The translations under genes were made by a program, and so were the position numbers. A stretch of 64,000 nt of DNA from Pseudomonadota bacterium (GTDB lineage: Bacteria > Pseudomonadota > Gammaproteobacteria > Burkholderiales > Burkholderiaceae_B), in assembly GCA_023440825.1 (NCBI GenBank), contig JAEXRL010000031.1:62001-126000 (forward strand), given 5' to 3'. Positions 1 through 8,394 of this stretch are shown here, piece by piece; position 1 is the first letter of the stretch, and every line of letters starts with the position of its first letter. The notes beneath the pieces were generated by a model. It ran no database searches and was not told the origin of the DNA. It saw nothing but the letters and a program-made list of their open reading frames with translations.

Positions 1-1
1 T

Positions 2-1231
2 ACCGCTGGGGCCAGTGATAATCCGGATGAGGCACAGCCTTTTTACGCGAACGCGCCATTTGGCATTACCTTTGTTCATAACGGCAATCTGACTAACTGG
101 CAAGAACTGCGTGCTGAGTTATTTACCGTAGATCGTCGTCATATCAATACGAACTCTGATTCCGAAGTGCTGCTGAATGTGTATGCGCACGAACTGCAAG
201 AAGCGGCCACAGCGCCTGAGTTAAGCGTAGACGAAGTCTTTCAGGCAGTCAGTCAAGTGCATCGTCGGGCGCGTGGTGCTTACGCGGTTATTTCTCAAAT
301 TGCCAATTTCGGTATGGTGGCGTTTCGTGACCCCAATGGTATACGTCCCTTGTGTATAGGGCGCCATGAAAGCGAGTTGGGCACAGAGTGGATGCTTGCC
401 TCTGAATCTGTCGCCCTGACAGGTTGTGGGTTTGAGTTGGTGCGCGATGTGGCACCGGGCGAGGCGATTATCATCGATTTGCAAGGTAACTTGCACAGTC
501 GTCAGTGTGCGGATAATCCACGTTTGCACCCCTGCATATTTGAATATGTGTACTTTGCTCGACCCGACTCAAGCTTGGATGGCATCTCGATTTATGATGC
601 GCGTTTGCATATGGGCGAATACTTGGCGGATAACGTAGCTAAAAGTTTGCGTTTGGCTGAAATTGATGTGGTAATGCCCATACCCGACTCAGCGCGTCCC
701 TCGGCCATGCAATTAGCGGCCAGATTAAATTTGACGTATCGCGAAGGTTTTATCAAAAACCGTTATATCGGACGTACCTTCATCATGCCAGGGCAAGAGG
801 TTCGTCAAAAATCCGTTCGTCAAAAGCTTAGCGCCATTCCTATGGAGTTCCGTGGCAAGAACGTACTCTTGGTAGATGACTCTATCGTGCGTGGTACGAC
901 CAGCCGTCAGATCGTTGAAATGGCTCGTGCTGCTGGCGCGAATAAAGTGTTCTTTGCATCGGCCGCTCCGCCAGTACGTTATCCCAATGTGTATGGCATA
1001 GACATGCCTACGCAAGACGAATTAATTGCAACGGGTCGGGATGTGGATCAGATTGCGCAAGAAATCGGGGCAGACGGTCTGGTGTTCCAAAGCCTGGATG
1101 ATATGGAGCGATCCCTGTTTTCCTTAAATCCAGCTATTCATGGCTTTGAGTCATCGTGCTTTAACGGTGAGTACGTGACCGGGGATATAGATCAAGCCTA
1201 TCTGGATAAGCTGGCCGCGTCACGCTGTTAA
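2..1231 (+). CDS. purF: Amidophosphoribosyltransferase PurF, 3' part
   Basis: First committed step of de novo purine synthesis in the cytosol: PRPP plus glutamine gives 5-phosphoribosylamine. The open frame runs from the window edge, so the N-terminus with the catalytic Cys is missing; about 409 residues of a family usually near 500 are present. The glutaminase domain is seen in HNGNLTN and NTNSDSEVLLNV at the left end. The phosphoribosyltransferase domain carries the PRPP loop VLLVDDSIVRGTTS near base 870. An internal ATG at 167 is only a methionine within the domain. The gene ends before a strong terminator. The upstream neighbour is outside the window. Confidence 0.97.
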   Translation, partial: TAGASDNPDEAQPFYANAPFGITFVHNGNLTNWQELRAELFTVDRRHINTNSDSEVLLNVYAHELQEAATAPELSVDEVFQAVSQVHRRARGAYAVISQIANFGMVAFRDPNGIRPLCIGRHESELGTEWMLASESVALTGCGFELVRDVAPGEAIIIDLQGNLHSRQCADNPRLHPCIFEYVYFARPDSSLDGISIYDARLHMGEYLADNVAKSLRLAEIDVVMPIPDSARPSAMQLAARLNLTYREGFIKNRYIGRTFIMPGQEVRQKSVRQKLSAIPMEFRGKNVLLVDDSIVRGTTSRQIVEMARAAGANKVFFASAAPPVRYPNVYGIDMPTQDELIATGRDVDQIAQEIGADGLVFQSLDDMERSLFSLNPAIHGFESSCFNGEYVTGDIDQAYLDKLAASRC

Positions 1232-1254
1232 ATGCCAGGGATGCATGGCCTATA

Positions 1255-1293
1255 AAAACAGGGCAAGTCTAAGAAGGCTTGCCCTGTTTTTTT
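1255..1293 (+). terminator. Rho-independent terminator after purF
   Basis: A perfect 13-bp stem (1255-1267 with 1278-1290) has a 10-nt loop. It is GC-rich in the middle and its 3' arm runs into a stretch of T (1287-1293). It lies 24 bp after the purF stop. Confidence 0.9.
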
Positions 1294-1404
1294 ATGTCAA
1301 AAGTGCTTAAGTGCTAGGTAGGCACTTTCTCGTATGGAACGCACGAAGTCCCTAGATGAAATAGGGGCATGGTTTTTCTCGCTCAGGACGCACTATAGAA
1401 TTAT

Positions 1405-1425
1405 AAATAGAAATCATTTCCATTT
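1405..1425 (+). promoter_or_regulatory. Probable Fur box upstream of the esterase gene
   Basis: A 21-bp dyad centred on the C at 1415, AAATAGAAAT-C-ATTTCCATTT, matches its own complement at 9 of 10 arm positions. Aligned by hand with the extended pseudomonad-type Fur operator (AAATGAGAATCATTCTCATTT as I recall it, written here as arms AAATGAGAAT and ATTCTCATTT around C) it agrees at 16 of 21 positions. It lies 47 bp before the chosen start of a gene whose product resembles siderophore esterases, which fits iron control. The assignment rests on pattern and context only. Confidence 0.6.
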
Positions 1426-1471
1426 GAGGGTTTGCAGCGACAGGCGCCTCATATCTGTATTCAAGCGTGTT

Positions 1472-2407
1472 ATGAATCAATACATCAAGACCATAGTGAT
1501 ACTCCTCATCTGTTTAGGCGTAGTGCCGTTCGCTCGCGCACAAGCGCCTTGGCAAAATGCCGCTCAGCAGCCAGTGTTGCGCACGGTGGCCGATGAGGTG
1601 GTGCGGGGCTATCGCTTTGAAACGCATCATCTGGATTCTAAGGATGGGCAGCGTCACTACAAAATTTATATCGCCATACCACAAGCAGCACCACCGCCTG
1701 AGGGCTACGCAAGCTTATATTTGCTGGACGGCAATGCCGTGATGGCTAGCTTAAGCTCTCAGGATATACAAGGCTTGGCAGCTACGGATAACCCTCCTGT
1801 GCTTGTTGCGGTAGGTTACGACATTGATACACGCAACGATGTGATAGCACGATCCTATGATTACACGCCTCCTGTTTTTCAGGACGGTAAAAAAATCGCG
1901 GTAACAGTACGTGGCCGCTTAGGTGGTGGGGCGGATGAGTTTTTGGCGTTGATGAACAATGTCATTAAACCTTTGGTGCAAAAGCGTGTAGCACTGAATG
2001 TGCAACAGCAATATGTATGGGGGCATTCGTACGGCGGATTATTCGTGCTGTATGCCTTAACTCAGTCTAATTCAGGCTTTACGCGTTTTTATGCGGCTGA
2101 CCCCTCGCTATGGTGGCATGATGAGGCACTGGGGCCTGCGCTGGATCATTTTTCGCTTGATCAGCGCACAGCAGCGCGTGTAGCGGTGTATTGGGGCACG
2201 CGCCAGAGTGCGCCGTCTAGCGCGATGCAGGCGCAGGCAAGAACCCCGACAGCCACAGATAGAACACAGCGTGTACGACGCCTGCTTGAGCGTCTACAGC
2301 AGGCTCAGTGGCAGGTCAGTTATGAAGCATTTCCTCAGTATGGTCATGGCGATATGATCATGGCCTCTTTGCGCCGTACCTTGCAGTCCATGTCGGACCC
2401 GCACTGA
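1472..2407 (+). CDS. Secreted alpha/beta-hydrolase, Fes/IroE-like siderophore esterase
   Basis: Predicted periplasmic esterase of 311 residues in the putative-esterase (PF00756) family. The start at 1472 begins a clear signal peptide (hydrophobic stretch, then FARAQA); longer frames from 1334 lack this. The nucleophile elbow is GHSYGGLF near residue 188, followed by an ADPSLWW segment typical of IroE/Fes-type enzymes, and a late GHGD supplies a likely catalytic His. IroE-type enzymes cut ester bonds in ferric siderophores to release iron. That substrate is inferred from family resemblance and from the upstream Fur-like dyad. No siderophore receptor or synthesis gene is adjacent, and another ester substrate is possible. 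Confidence 0.75.
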   Translation: MNQYIKTIVILLICLGVVPFARAQAPWQNAAQQPVLRTVADEVVRGYRFETHHLDSKDGQRHYKIYIAIPQAAPPPEGYASLYLLDGNAVMASLSSQDIQGLAATDNPPVLVAVGYDIDTRNDVIARSYDYTPPVFQDGKKIAVTVRGRLGGGADEFLALMNNVIKPLVQKRVALNVQQQYVWGHSYGGLFVLYALTQSNSGFTRFYAADPSLWWHDEALGPALDHFSLDQRTAARVAVYWGTRQSAPSSAMQAQARTPTATDRTQRVRRLLERLQQAQWQVSYEAFPQYGHGDMIMASLRRTLQSMSDPH

Positions 2408-2467
2408 CACAGGCACGGCCTCACGCACCAAGCTGTATTGATGGCGCTGTGTCGGTCTGGTAATGGT

Positions 2468-2962
2468 TTAGGCTTTGCGTAGCGAAACAAGGGCGATCAG
2501 GCTCAGGATGCTACTGACCAGAAATAGAACCAGCCCCCATAGCGCGTACTCAATGCCGAACAGGTCTACGCGTGCATCCATGCATGTGGCATAAATACCG
2601 AACAGCCATGGCAGGCCTGCCTCCAGACCGCTTTGAGTCATGATCTGGTCGGCCAGTGTCATGTCGCAGGAAAACAGTTGTGCCGCTACCGTGTATTGAT
2701 ACCAGGCAGCCGCGATGCCCGATAGGCTAAGGGCTGTATTCAATAATAGGCTAAGGCGTGGATACATTCTGTTTTTGCTTTGTAAAGCCCACAGGCTAAG
2801 GGCAGAGCACGCTGCTAGCAGTACCAAGATCAGCCGTTGCATGACACACCAGGCACAAGGGCGCATGCCCAGCACGTGCTGAGAGTAAAGGGCGAACGCC
2901 AACGCTATCAAGCTTAGTAGTAAAGTGAGCAATGCAAGACGAGAAGCAAGTGTGGAGGTCAT
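2468..2962 (-). CDS. dsbB: Disulfide bond formation protein DsbB
   Basis: Inner-membrane protein of 164 residues that reoxidises DsbA and passes electrons to quinone. Four hydrophobic segments are visible. The first periplasmic loop has the CxxC pair Cys36/Cys39 in PCAWC; the second periplasmic loop has Cys99 and Cys127, the pair that reacts with DsbA. Length is normal for the family. The start lies 5 bp after the marC stop, so the two genes are probably co-transcribed from the marC side. No DsbA gene is nearby. Confidence 0.9.
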   Translation of the reverse strand: MTSTLASRLALLTLLLSLIALAFALYSQHVLGMRPCAWCVMQRLILVLLAACSALSLWALQSKNRMYPRLSLLLNTALSLSGIAAAWYQYTVAAQLFSCDMTLADQIMTQSGLEAGLPWLFGIYATCMDARVDLFGIEYALWGLVLFLVSSILSLIALVSLRKA

Positions 2963-2966
2963 GGTG

Positions 2967-3692
2967 TTAAGGTTGGGTGGTCCGGGCAGAGTGTTGTGTT
3001 ACTTGTGATGCTTGGTGCAGCAGATCGATAAATAGTTCCTGAAAACCCGCCCACACAATTTGCACCCCTAAGCAAAGCAAAATAAAAGCAGACAAGCGCA
3101 TCAGTACCGCTGTTCCATTAGTACCTAATTTATACAAAAACTGCGAGGCAAAACGTAGGCAGAAGTATACGGCCAGGGCGGCACATGCGGTGCCGGCTAA
3201 AGAGCCTATCAGGTTCGTACCCGTGTCAATAATACGGGGTACGTGCAGGGTTGCCCCTACTGTAAGCGCGGCGGAAATGGAGCCCGGACCGCACAGCATG
3301 GGAAATGTGAGCGGGTAAAAGGCCTTGGACTTCACTTGCTCCCAGGTGTAGGTGCTTGCCATTTTTTGCGCATGGGAGGTGTCCGTGTCAGTGGAGTTCA
3401 CCAAATTCCAAGCTGCTGAAATTACCAGCAAACCACCCCCTAGACGCACGATAGGCAGTGAAATGCCAAATAAATTCAGCACCACGTTACCGGCGATCAT
3501 GGCGACCGACAGCATAATGAAAATATTAATGGATACCTGTTTTGCAAGGCGCGTTCTGTCTTCGGTGCTCGCTCCGTCAGTCAGGGACAGATAAATAGGA
3601 GCCGCCGCTGGTGGGTTAAGCATGGGGAGCAAGGTGGCCAGCGTAAACAAGAAGCTGTGCACCAGCAAAGAAAGAATATGCGTGAAATCCAT
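2967..3692 (-). CDS. MarC family integral membrane protein
   Basis: A 241-residue inner-membrane protein with about six hydrophobic segments and the family hallmark LLPMLNPPAAAPIYLSLT near the N-terminus. MarC (UPF0056) proteins have no firmly established transport substrate; the older multidrug label is not supported. The gene sits between glnD (5 bp upstream) and dsbB (4 bp downstream) on the same strand. It is probably read as part of a map-glnD-marC-dsbB transcript. Confidence 0.9.
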   Translation of the reverse strand: MDFTHILSLLVHSFLFTLATLLPMLNPPAAAPIYLSLTDGASTEDRTRLAKQVSINIFIMLSVAMIAGNVVLNLFGISLPIVRLGGGLLVISAAWNLVNSTDTDTSHAQKMASTYTWEQVKSKAFYPLTFPMLCGPGSISAALTVGATLHVPRIIDTGTNLIGSLAGTACAALAVYFCLRFASQFLYKLGTNGTAVLMRLSAFILLCLGVQIVWAGFQELFIDLLHQASQVTQHSARTTQP

Positions 3693-3697
3693 GTGAT

Positions 3698-6277
3698 TTA
3701 CAAAGTCGTGGTGTCTGGCGCAATAGCCAGCAAAATATCATGTAAAAACTGTTGACGAGCGAGGTCGTGATGCAGGGTGGGACCATACAGGCGAAAGACA
3801 TCCTCCACTCTATCGCCTAAGGTTAAAACTTTGGCTGACTGCAGGCTGACCTGATGGCTCTCAAACACTAGCGCTAAACTATACAGCAAGCCGTGCTTAT
3901 CAGTGGTGGTGATTGCTAGCTCCCATTGGTGTGGAGCACTTAAGGCCTGCAGGTCGGCGCTGGCCGGTACGGGGAAAACACGTGCCCGGCTCGAGTGTGC
4001 CAAGCGATAAGGCTGAGCCTGATGCTTAGAAGGGAGCTGGCTTTGCAGGCTGAGCGCCAGATCGTGCTCGATGAGGTAAGGGTCTAGTGCCAGTGCGTGT
4101 TCGTAGTTGGGCAGCAACACAACGAATGTGTCCAGAGCCCAGCCATGATGCGTGGTGTAAATGCGAGCATCTTGAATATTGAGGTGCTGGGCGTCAAAGT
4201 AGCGGCAGATCCGTAGAAACAGGCCTTCGGTATCCGGCGTGTACACCATGACTTGAATGGCATCGCTATGTCCGGCTAAGCGAATTTTTACTACGGGCTC
4301 AGCTGTGTTGGCTTGATAATAAAGTTGCTGTGTATGCCAAGCAATATCAAGGGCTTCGTGCCGCAGAAAATAGTCTTCACCCAAAAGCTGCCAGAATGAC
4401 TCGCGCGCCTCGTCCAGCAGGCCTTGCAAGCGGATTTCACTGCTGGCGTTTTGTTTGCGCTGTTCTAACACCGATAAGCTGTCCGCATGCTGGTGCTGTA
4501 ATACGGACATGCTGAGTTGATACAGGTCCTCAAGCAGCTTGGCTTTCCACGAATTCCACAGATTGGCATTCGTGGCGCAAATATCAGCTATGGTCAGCAA
4601 ATACAGAGCATGCAGTCGGCGCTCTGTGCCAACAATGCGCACAAAGTCGAAAATAACTTTGGGGTCACTTAAATCGCGTTTTTGCGCATAATGAGACATG
4701 CTCAAGTGCTCACGCACTAGAAATACCACCAGTTCCCGGTCCTCCACATCTAGCTCGTGATCCAGACAGAACTGCTCGGCATCCAGGGCGCCAAGTTCGG
4801 AGTGATTGCCACTTCGCCCTTTGGCAATATCATGAAAAATAGCAGCAATATACAGCAGCCAATGGCGTGGGTAGTGACTGATGATCCGATGGGCCAAGGA
4901 AAACTCATGGCTGTGTTCGTGCATGGTAAATCGGCGCAGGTTGCGCACCACCTTTAAGGTGTGCTCATCCACGGTGTAAGCGTGAAACAAATCATGCTGC
5001 ATCTGTCCCACCACACGCCGGAAAACAGGCAAGTAGCGGGGCAGAATATTCATTTGATTCATGAGCCGTAAGGCGTGTACGATGCCGCGCTCTTGTTGCA
5101 GTATCAGTAAAAACTGTTGGCGATTATGGCGGCACTGCCTAAAGTTTTGATCCACTAGGCGGCGAGCATGCCAGAGCGATCGTAAGGTGTGCGCCGACAT
5201 GCCGTGTAGGGTGGTGGATTGCTGGAGGCGCAAAAAAGCGGCGAAGATCAGCTCGGGATTTCGGGAAAAATCATGTTCAGGGCGTAGCTCGAGTAAAGAG
5301 CGTCTAGATTGAAACCATTGATCCAGTACTTGTGGTGTTTCAGGGCAGGTAAACAGGCGCTCTTTGATGCTTTGCATCAATATCATATTAAGCTGCGTCA
5401 CCACGCGCGCAGCCCAGTAATAGCGCTGCATGAGAATCTCACTGGCGCGTCGATTCGCGCTGTCGGCAAAGCCATACACTTTGGCCAGTGCGGGTTGCAG
5501 GTCAAATAAAATGCGGTCTTCAGCGCGCCCACTAAGTAGATGTAGTTCTATGCGCAGACGTTTAAAGGCTTGGTCCACGCGTGTAATCGCACGCTGTTCG
5601 GCAAACGTGAGCTCGCCAGAATGGGCAATGTCTCGCCAGGACTTGCCCAAGCCTGAAGCCTTGGCCAGCCACAGCAGCATTTGCAGGTCACGTAAGGCAC
5701 CGGGTGACTCCTTGCAATTGGGCTCCAGCGCGTAAGGGGTGTCTTGGTAGTGTGCGTGGCGAGCGATTTGCTCGGCTCGCTTGGCCTGAAAGAACGTGCG
5801 CGGATCGAGTTGTTGCTTGAGTTGTTTTTGCAGACTGCGCAGCAAAGGGCGTGCGCCGTGCAAATAACGCGACTCCAGCAGTGAGGTTTGCAAACTGATA
5901 TCGGTGTTGGCCTGCGCCAGACATTGGTGGGCTTGAGCAACATAGTGACTGGGTGCCAGACCTATGTCCCACATGGCGGCAATTAAGCGCTCTATGCGGC
6001 GCTGGGCCGTGGTGTCGGGGGGCGTCTGAAGCAGGATTAGCAGATCCACATCCGAGTATGGATAAAGCTCGCCTCGCCCGTAACCCCCTAGAGCCGCCAA
6101 GCTTGCTCCGTCAGGCAGGGGATGGGTGCGTAGCAGGCGCCGTATAGTGTGATCACATATACGGCGCAAGGCCTTGAGCAAGGTATCGCTTTGTAGGTTC
6201 TGGCGATAGGCTTGGATAGCGACCTGCCGGCGCGTTTCCAGCAAACGCTTCAGTGCGGTCAGGTCGCTGCTGGGCAC
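3698..6277 (-). CDS. glnD: Bifunctional PII uridylyltransferase/uridylyl-removing enzyme GlnD
   Basis: Cytosolic nitrogen sensor that adds UMP to PII when glutamine is low and removes it when glutamine is high. The 859-residue protein starts at GTG (6277), one base after the map stop codon. Domains in order: nucleotidyltransferase with GGYGRGELYPYSDVDLL at 64-80 (metal ligands D76/D78); an HD phosphohydrolase domain with H438 and the pair H482-D483; and two C-terminal ACT domains that bind glutamine (about 675-750 and 785-855). It is slightly shorter than the enteric protein but complete. Placement next to map is usual in betaproteobacteria. Confidence 0.97.
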   Translation of the reverse strand: MPSSDLTALKRLLETRRQVAIQAYRQNLQSDTLLKALRRICDHTIRRLLRTHPLPDGASLAALGGYGRGELYPYSDVDLLILLQTPPDTTAQRRIERLIAAMWDIGLAPSHYVAQAHQCLAQANTDISLQTSLLESRYLHGARPLLRSLQKQLKQQLDPRTFFQAKRAEQIARHAHYQDTPYALEPNCKESPGALRDLQMLLWLAKASGLGKSWRDIAHSGELTFAEQRAITRVDQAFKRLRIELHLLSGRAEDRILFDLQPALAKVYGFADSANRRASEILMQRYYWAARVVTQLNMILMQSIKERLFTCPETPQVLDQWFQSRRSLLELRPEHDFSRNPELIFAAFLRLQQSTTLHGMSAHTLRSLWHARRLVDQNFRQCRHNRQQFLLILQQERGIVHALRLMNQMNILPRYLPVFRRVVGQMQHDLFHAYTVDEHTLKVVRNLRRFTMHEHSHEFSLAHRIISHYPRHWLLYIAAIFHDIAKGRSGNHSELGALDAEQFCLDHELDVEDRELVVFLVREHLSMSHYAQKRDLSDPKVIFDFVRIVGTERRLHALYLLTIADICATNANLWNSWKAKLLEDLYQLSMSVLQHQHADSLSVLEQRKQNASSEIRLQGLLDEARESFWQLLGEDYFLRHEALDIAWHTQQLYYQANTAEPVVKIRLAGHSDAIQVMVYTPDTEGLFLRICRYFDAQHLNIQDARIYTTHHGWALDTFVVLLPNYEHALALDPYLIEHDLALSLQSQLPSKHQAQPYRLAHSSRARVFPVPASADLQALSAPHQWELAITTTDKHGLLYSLALVFESHQVSLQSAKVLTLGDRVEDVFRLYGPTLHHDLARQQFLHDILLAIAPDTTTL

Positions 6278-6278
6278 C

Positions 6279-7088
6279 TTAGGCGGCCCGCTTCACAAAC
6301 TCTGGAGCGGCAGGCATGTCCGGGGAAACAGTCAGTACCTCGTAACCAGAGTCGGTGACTAATACGGTATGTTCCCACTGAGCAGAAAGACTGCGGTCGC
6401 GAGTTACAACCGTCCATTGATCGGGCAGGGTGCGTAAATCTCGGCGGCCCGCATTGATCATGGGCTCGATGGTGAAAATCATGCCCGCTTCCAGGCGCTG
6501 ACCTGTGCCAGCGCGTCCGTAGTGCAGTATTTGTGGGTCCTGGTGGAAGTTTTGACCTATGCCGTGACCGCAGTACTCGCGCACTACTGAATAGCCACGG
6601 CCTTCCGCGTATTTTTGTATAGCGTGACCGATGTCACCCAAAGTAGCGCCTGGCTTGACTTGCTCTATACCTAGCCACATGCATTCGTAGGTGGTTTCGC
6701 ACAAACGGCGGGCAAGTATGCTGGGCTCTCCTACGTAGTACATGCGGCTCGTGTCGCCGAACCAGCCATCTTTAATGACCGTGACATCAATATTAATAAT
6801 GTCTCCGTTTTTCAGCACTTTGTCGCCAGGTATGCCGTGGCAAATTACATGGTTGACGGATGTGCAGATGGAGCCGGGAAAGGGGGGGTAGCCAGGAGGC
6901 GCGTACCCCACTGTGGCCGAGGTGACATGCAGCACATTGGTGATGTAATCCAGGCACAGCTTATCGAGTTCGCCCGTGGTCACACCAGCTTTTACAAAAG
7001 GCGTCAGGTAGTCCAGAACGGAAGCGGCTGCCTGACAGGCGGCACGCATTTTAGCGAGATCATTAGGGTCTGTGACAAGAATACTCAT
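6279..7088 (-). CDS. map: Methionine aminopeptidase type I
   Basis: Removes the initiator Met from nascent proteins in the cytosol. The 269-residue enzyme shows all five metal ligands in family context: Asp in DVTVIKDGWFGDTS (two), His in GHGIGQNFH, Glu in TIEPM, and Glu in WEHTV. It has no N-terminal zinc finger, so it is type Ia. It is transcribed away from rpsB and is followed at once by glnD. Divergent map/rpsB is a very common arrangement in bacteria. Confidence 0.97.
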   Translation of the reverse strand: MSILVTDPNDLAKMRAACQAAASVLDYLTPFVKAGVTTGELDKLCLDYITNVLHVTSATVGYAPPGYPPFPGSICTSVNHVICHGIPGDKVLKNGDIINIDVTVIKDGWFGDTSRMYYVGEPSILARRLCETTYECMWLGIEQVKPGATLGDIGHAIQKYAEGRGYSVVREYCGHGIGQNFHQDPQILHYGRAGTGQRLEAGMIFTIEPMINAGRRDLRTLPDQWTVVTRDRSLSAQWEHTVLVTDSGYEVLTVSPDMPAAPEFVKRAA

Positions 7089-7539
7089 GGTTACTTGATG
7101 TGTAGTGTAAAAAAATAGTAGAATAAAAGGCTTTTGTAAAGTTTGATTGATTTTACGATAGCCTAAGCCTAGTAGTTTAGCGCTTGAAAGCTAGCTTTGG
7201 TGGGCTTTGTTGTGTGTTCTTCTGAACGACTTTACATGATTTGTCATAAAGAGTTGGCTCAATAAGAAAGCATAGCCCTAGTATAGTTATTTGCCGAGCG
7301 CTTTAGGGTATCAGGTCTGGTTTTGGCAAGCTGATTGATTCAGCAGTCAGTTTGCCAATGCGTTGACCGTGCTGCATGGCAGCTAGTGGCGCAGTATCAG
7401 GGGGGTGGCATAAGCCATGCCCTAATTTAAGTAGGTAGTAAATCGCGCGTTTGCCCGTCTCGGGGTGTCTGGAAAGCAGGTTTAGGCTGCGTCCTACCGG
7501 ATACTGGGTAAATGCAAGACCAAACCCTTGGAGAATCAA
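7089..7539. promoter_or_regulatory. map/rpsB divergent intergenic region with rpsB leader
   Basis: This gene-free 451-bp stretch must hold the promoters of map (minus) and rpsB (plus). No strong -35/-10 pair could be fixed by eye; TATAGT near 7281 is a candidate -10 for rpsB. The 3' half has structured sequence, including the hairpin listed at 7323-7358, as expected of a ribosomal-protein leader. A short minus-strand frame (7303-7539) resembles nothing and is not counted as a gene. Confidence 0.5.
7323..7358 (+). promoter_or_regulatory. Nested hairpin in the rpsB leader
   Basis: An outer 7-bp perfect stem TTGGCAA (7323-7329) / TTGCCAA (7352-7358) encloses an inner 5-bp stem GCTGA (7330-7334) / TCAGC (7340-7344). 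It lies about 180 bp before the rpsB start. It may belong to the RNA target through which S2 controls its own operon, which is known in other proteobacteria; that role is inferred. Confidence 0.4.
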
Positions 7540-8292
7540 ATGTCTTTAATGCGTGAAATGCTAGAAGCTGGTGTGCACTTTGGCCACCAAACCCGTTACT
7601 GGAACCCAAAAATGGCCCCTTTCATTTTTGGTCAGCGTAACAACGTCCACATCATCAACCTAGAGAAAACAGTTGTTAAGTACGAAGAAGCAACAAAATT
7701 TGTACGTCAGTTGTCCGCTCGTGGTGGAAAAATTCTGTTCGTCGGTACCAAGCGTGCTGCGCGTGAACTGGTCGCTGCCGAGGCCGAGCGTTGCGGTATG
7801 CCTTACGTAGACAGCCGCTGGTTGGGTGGCATGATGACTAACTTTAAAACTGTTAAGTCCTCCATCAAGCGCCTGAAAGAAATGGAAGCTCAAGTGGCTG
7901 AAGGCCGTACCGAGACCATGATCAAAAAAGAAGCGCTGATGTTTGAGCGCGAAATGGACAAGCTGAACAAGTCCATTGGTGGCATTAAAGACATGAACAA
8001 CTTGCCTGATGCCTTGTTTGTGATTGACGTTGGCTACCACAAAATCGCTGTTGCTGAAGCACGTACGCTGGGTATTCCTGTCGTAGCTGTTGTGGATACC
8101 AACCACTCGCCAGAAGGTTTGGAGCACGTTATTCCTGGTAACGATGACTCGGCAAAAGCAATTGCGCTGTACGCACGTGGCATCGCTGATGCAGTGATCG
8201 CTGGACGTGAGCAAAACTTGAACGGTTTGGTCGAAGAAATTGCGGCTGACGAAGAGTTCATCGAAGTAGACGCCGAACAAGCTCAAGAGTAA
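7540..8292 (+). CDS. rpsB: Small ribosomal subunit protein S2
   Basis: 30S component that helps bind S1 and the mRNA. It is 250 residues, normal for the family, starting MSLMREMLEAGVHFGHQT. The ATG at 7540 was chosen because GGAG at 7530-7533 is correctly spaced; a TTG at 7528 in the same frame would add four foreign residues. Conserved S2 blocks are present (ARELVAAEAERCGMPYVDSR; VDTNHSPEGLEHVIPGNDDS). It is the first gene of the rpsB-tsf pair. Confidence 0.98.
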   Translation: MSLMREMLEAGVHFGHQTRYWNPKMAPFIFGQRNNVHIINLEKTVVKYEEATKFVRQLSARGGKILFVGTKRAARELVAAEAERCGMPYVDSRWLGGMMTNFKTVKSSIKRLKEMEAQVAEGRTETMIKKEALMFEREMDKLNKSIGGIKDMNNLPDALFVIDVGYHKIAVAEARTLGIPVVAVVDTNHSPEGLEHVIPGNDDSAKAIALYARGIADAVIAGREQNLNGLVEEIAADEEFIEVDAEQAQE

Positions 8293-8351
8293 GTTCGGCT
8301 GGGTCTGTGCGTATCACTGCAATGTACAGACCCTACACTGGCATTTTTTAC

Positions 8352-8369
8352 GCCCCGGTACGCCGGGGC
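8352..8369 (+). promoter_or_regulatory. GC hairpin with UACG loop between rpsB and tsf
   Basis: GCCCCGG (8352-8358) pairs perfectly with CCGGGGC (8363-8369) around the tetraloop TACG. No U-tract follows, so it is not a simple terminator. It probably tunes tsf expression or mRNA stability relative to rpsB. It ends 15 bp before the tsf ribosome-binding site. Confidence 0.6.
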
Positions 8370-8394
8370 AAATTCTACAGATTTGGAGAAAACC

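Noticed and set aside
1334..1471. Upstream extension of the esterase reading frame to 1334
   Set aside because: It would run through the Fur-like dyad and place 46 unlike residues before a perfect signal peptide; ATG 1472 is the better start.
5548..5972. Minus-strand frames of 94-131 codons overlapping glnD
   Set aside because: Other-frame shadows of glnD on the same strand; the glnD frame itself carries all motifs.
7303..7539. 78-codon minus-strand frame in the rpsB leader
   Set aside because: Sits on the structured leader and ends at the rpsB start; no family likeness.
7660..8286. 208-codon minus-strand frame inside rpsB
   Set aside because: Antisense shadow of a highly conserved ribosomal protein gene; composition is low-complexity (Phe/His-rich) and it resembles no family.
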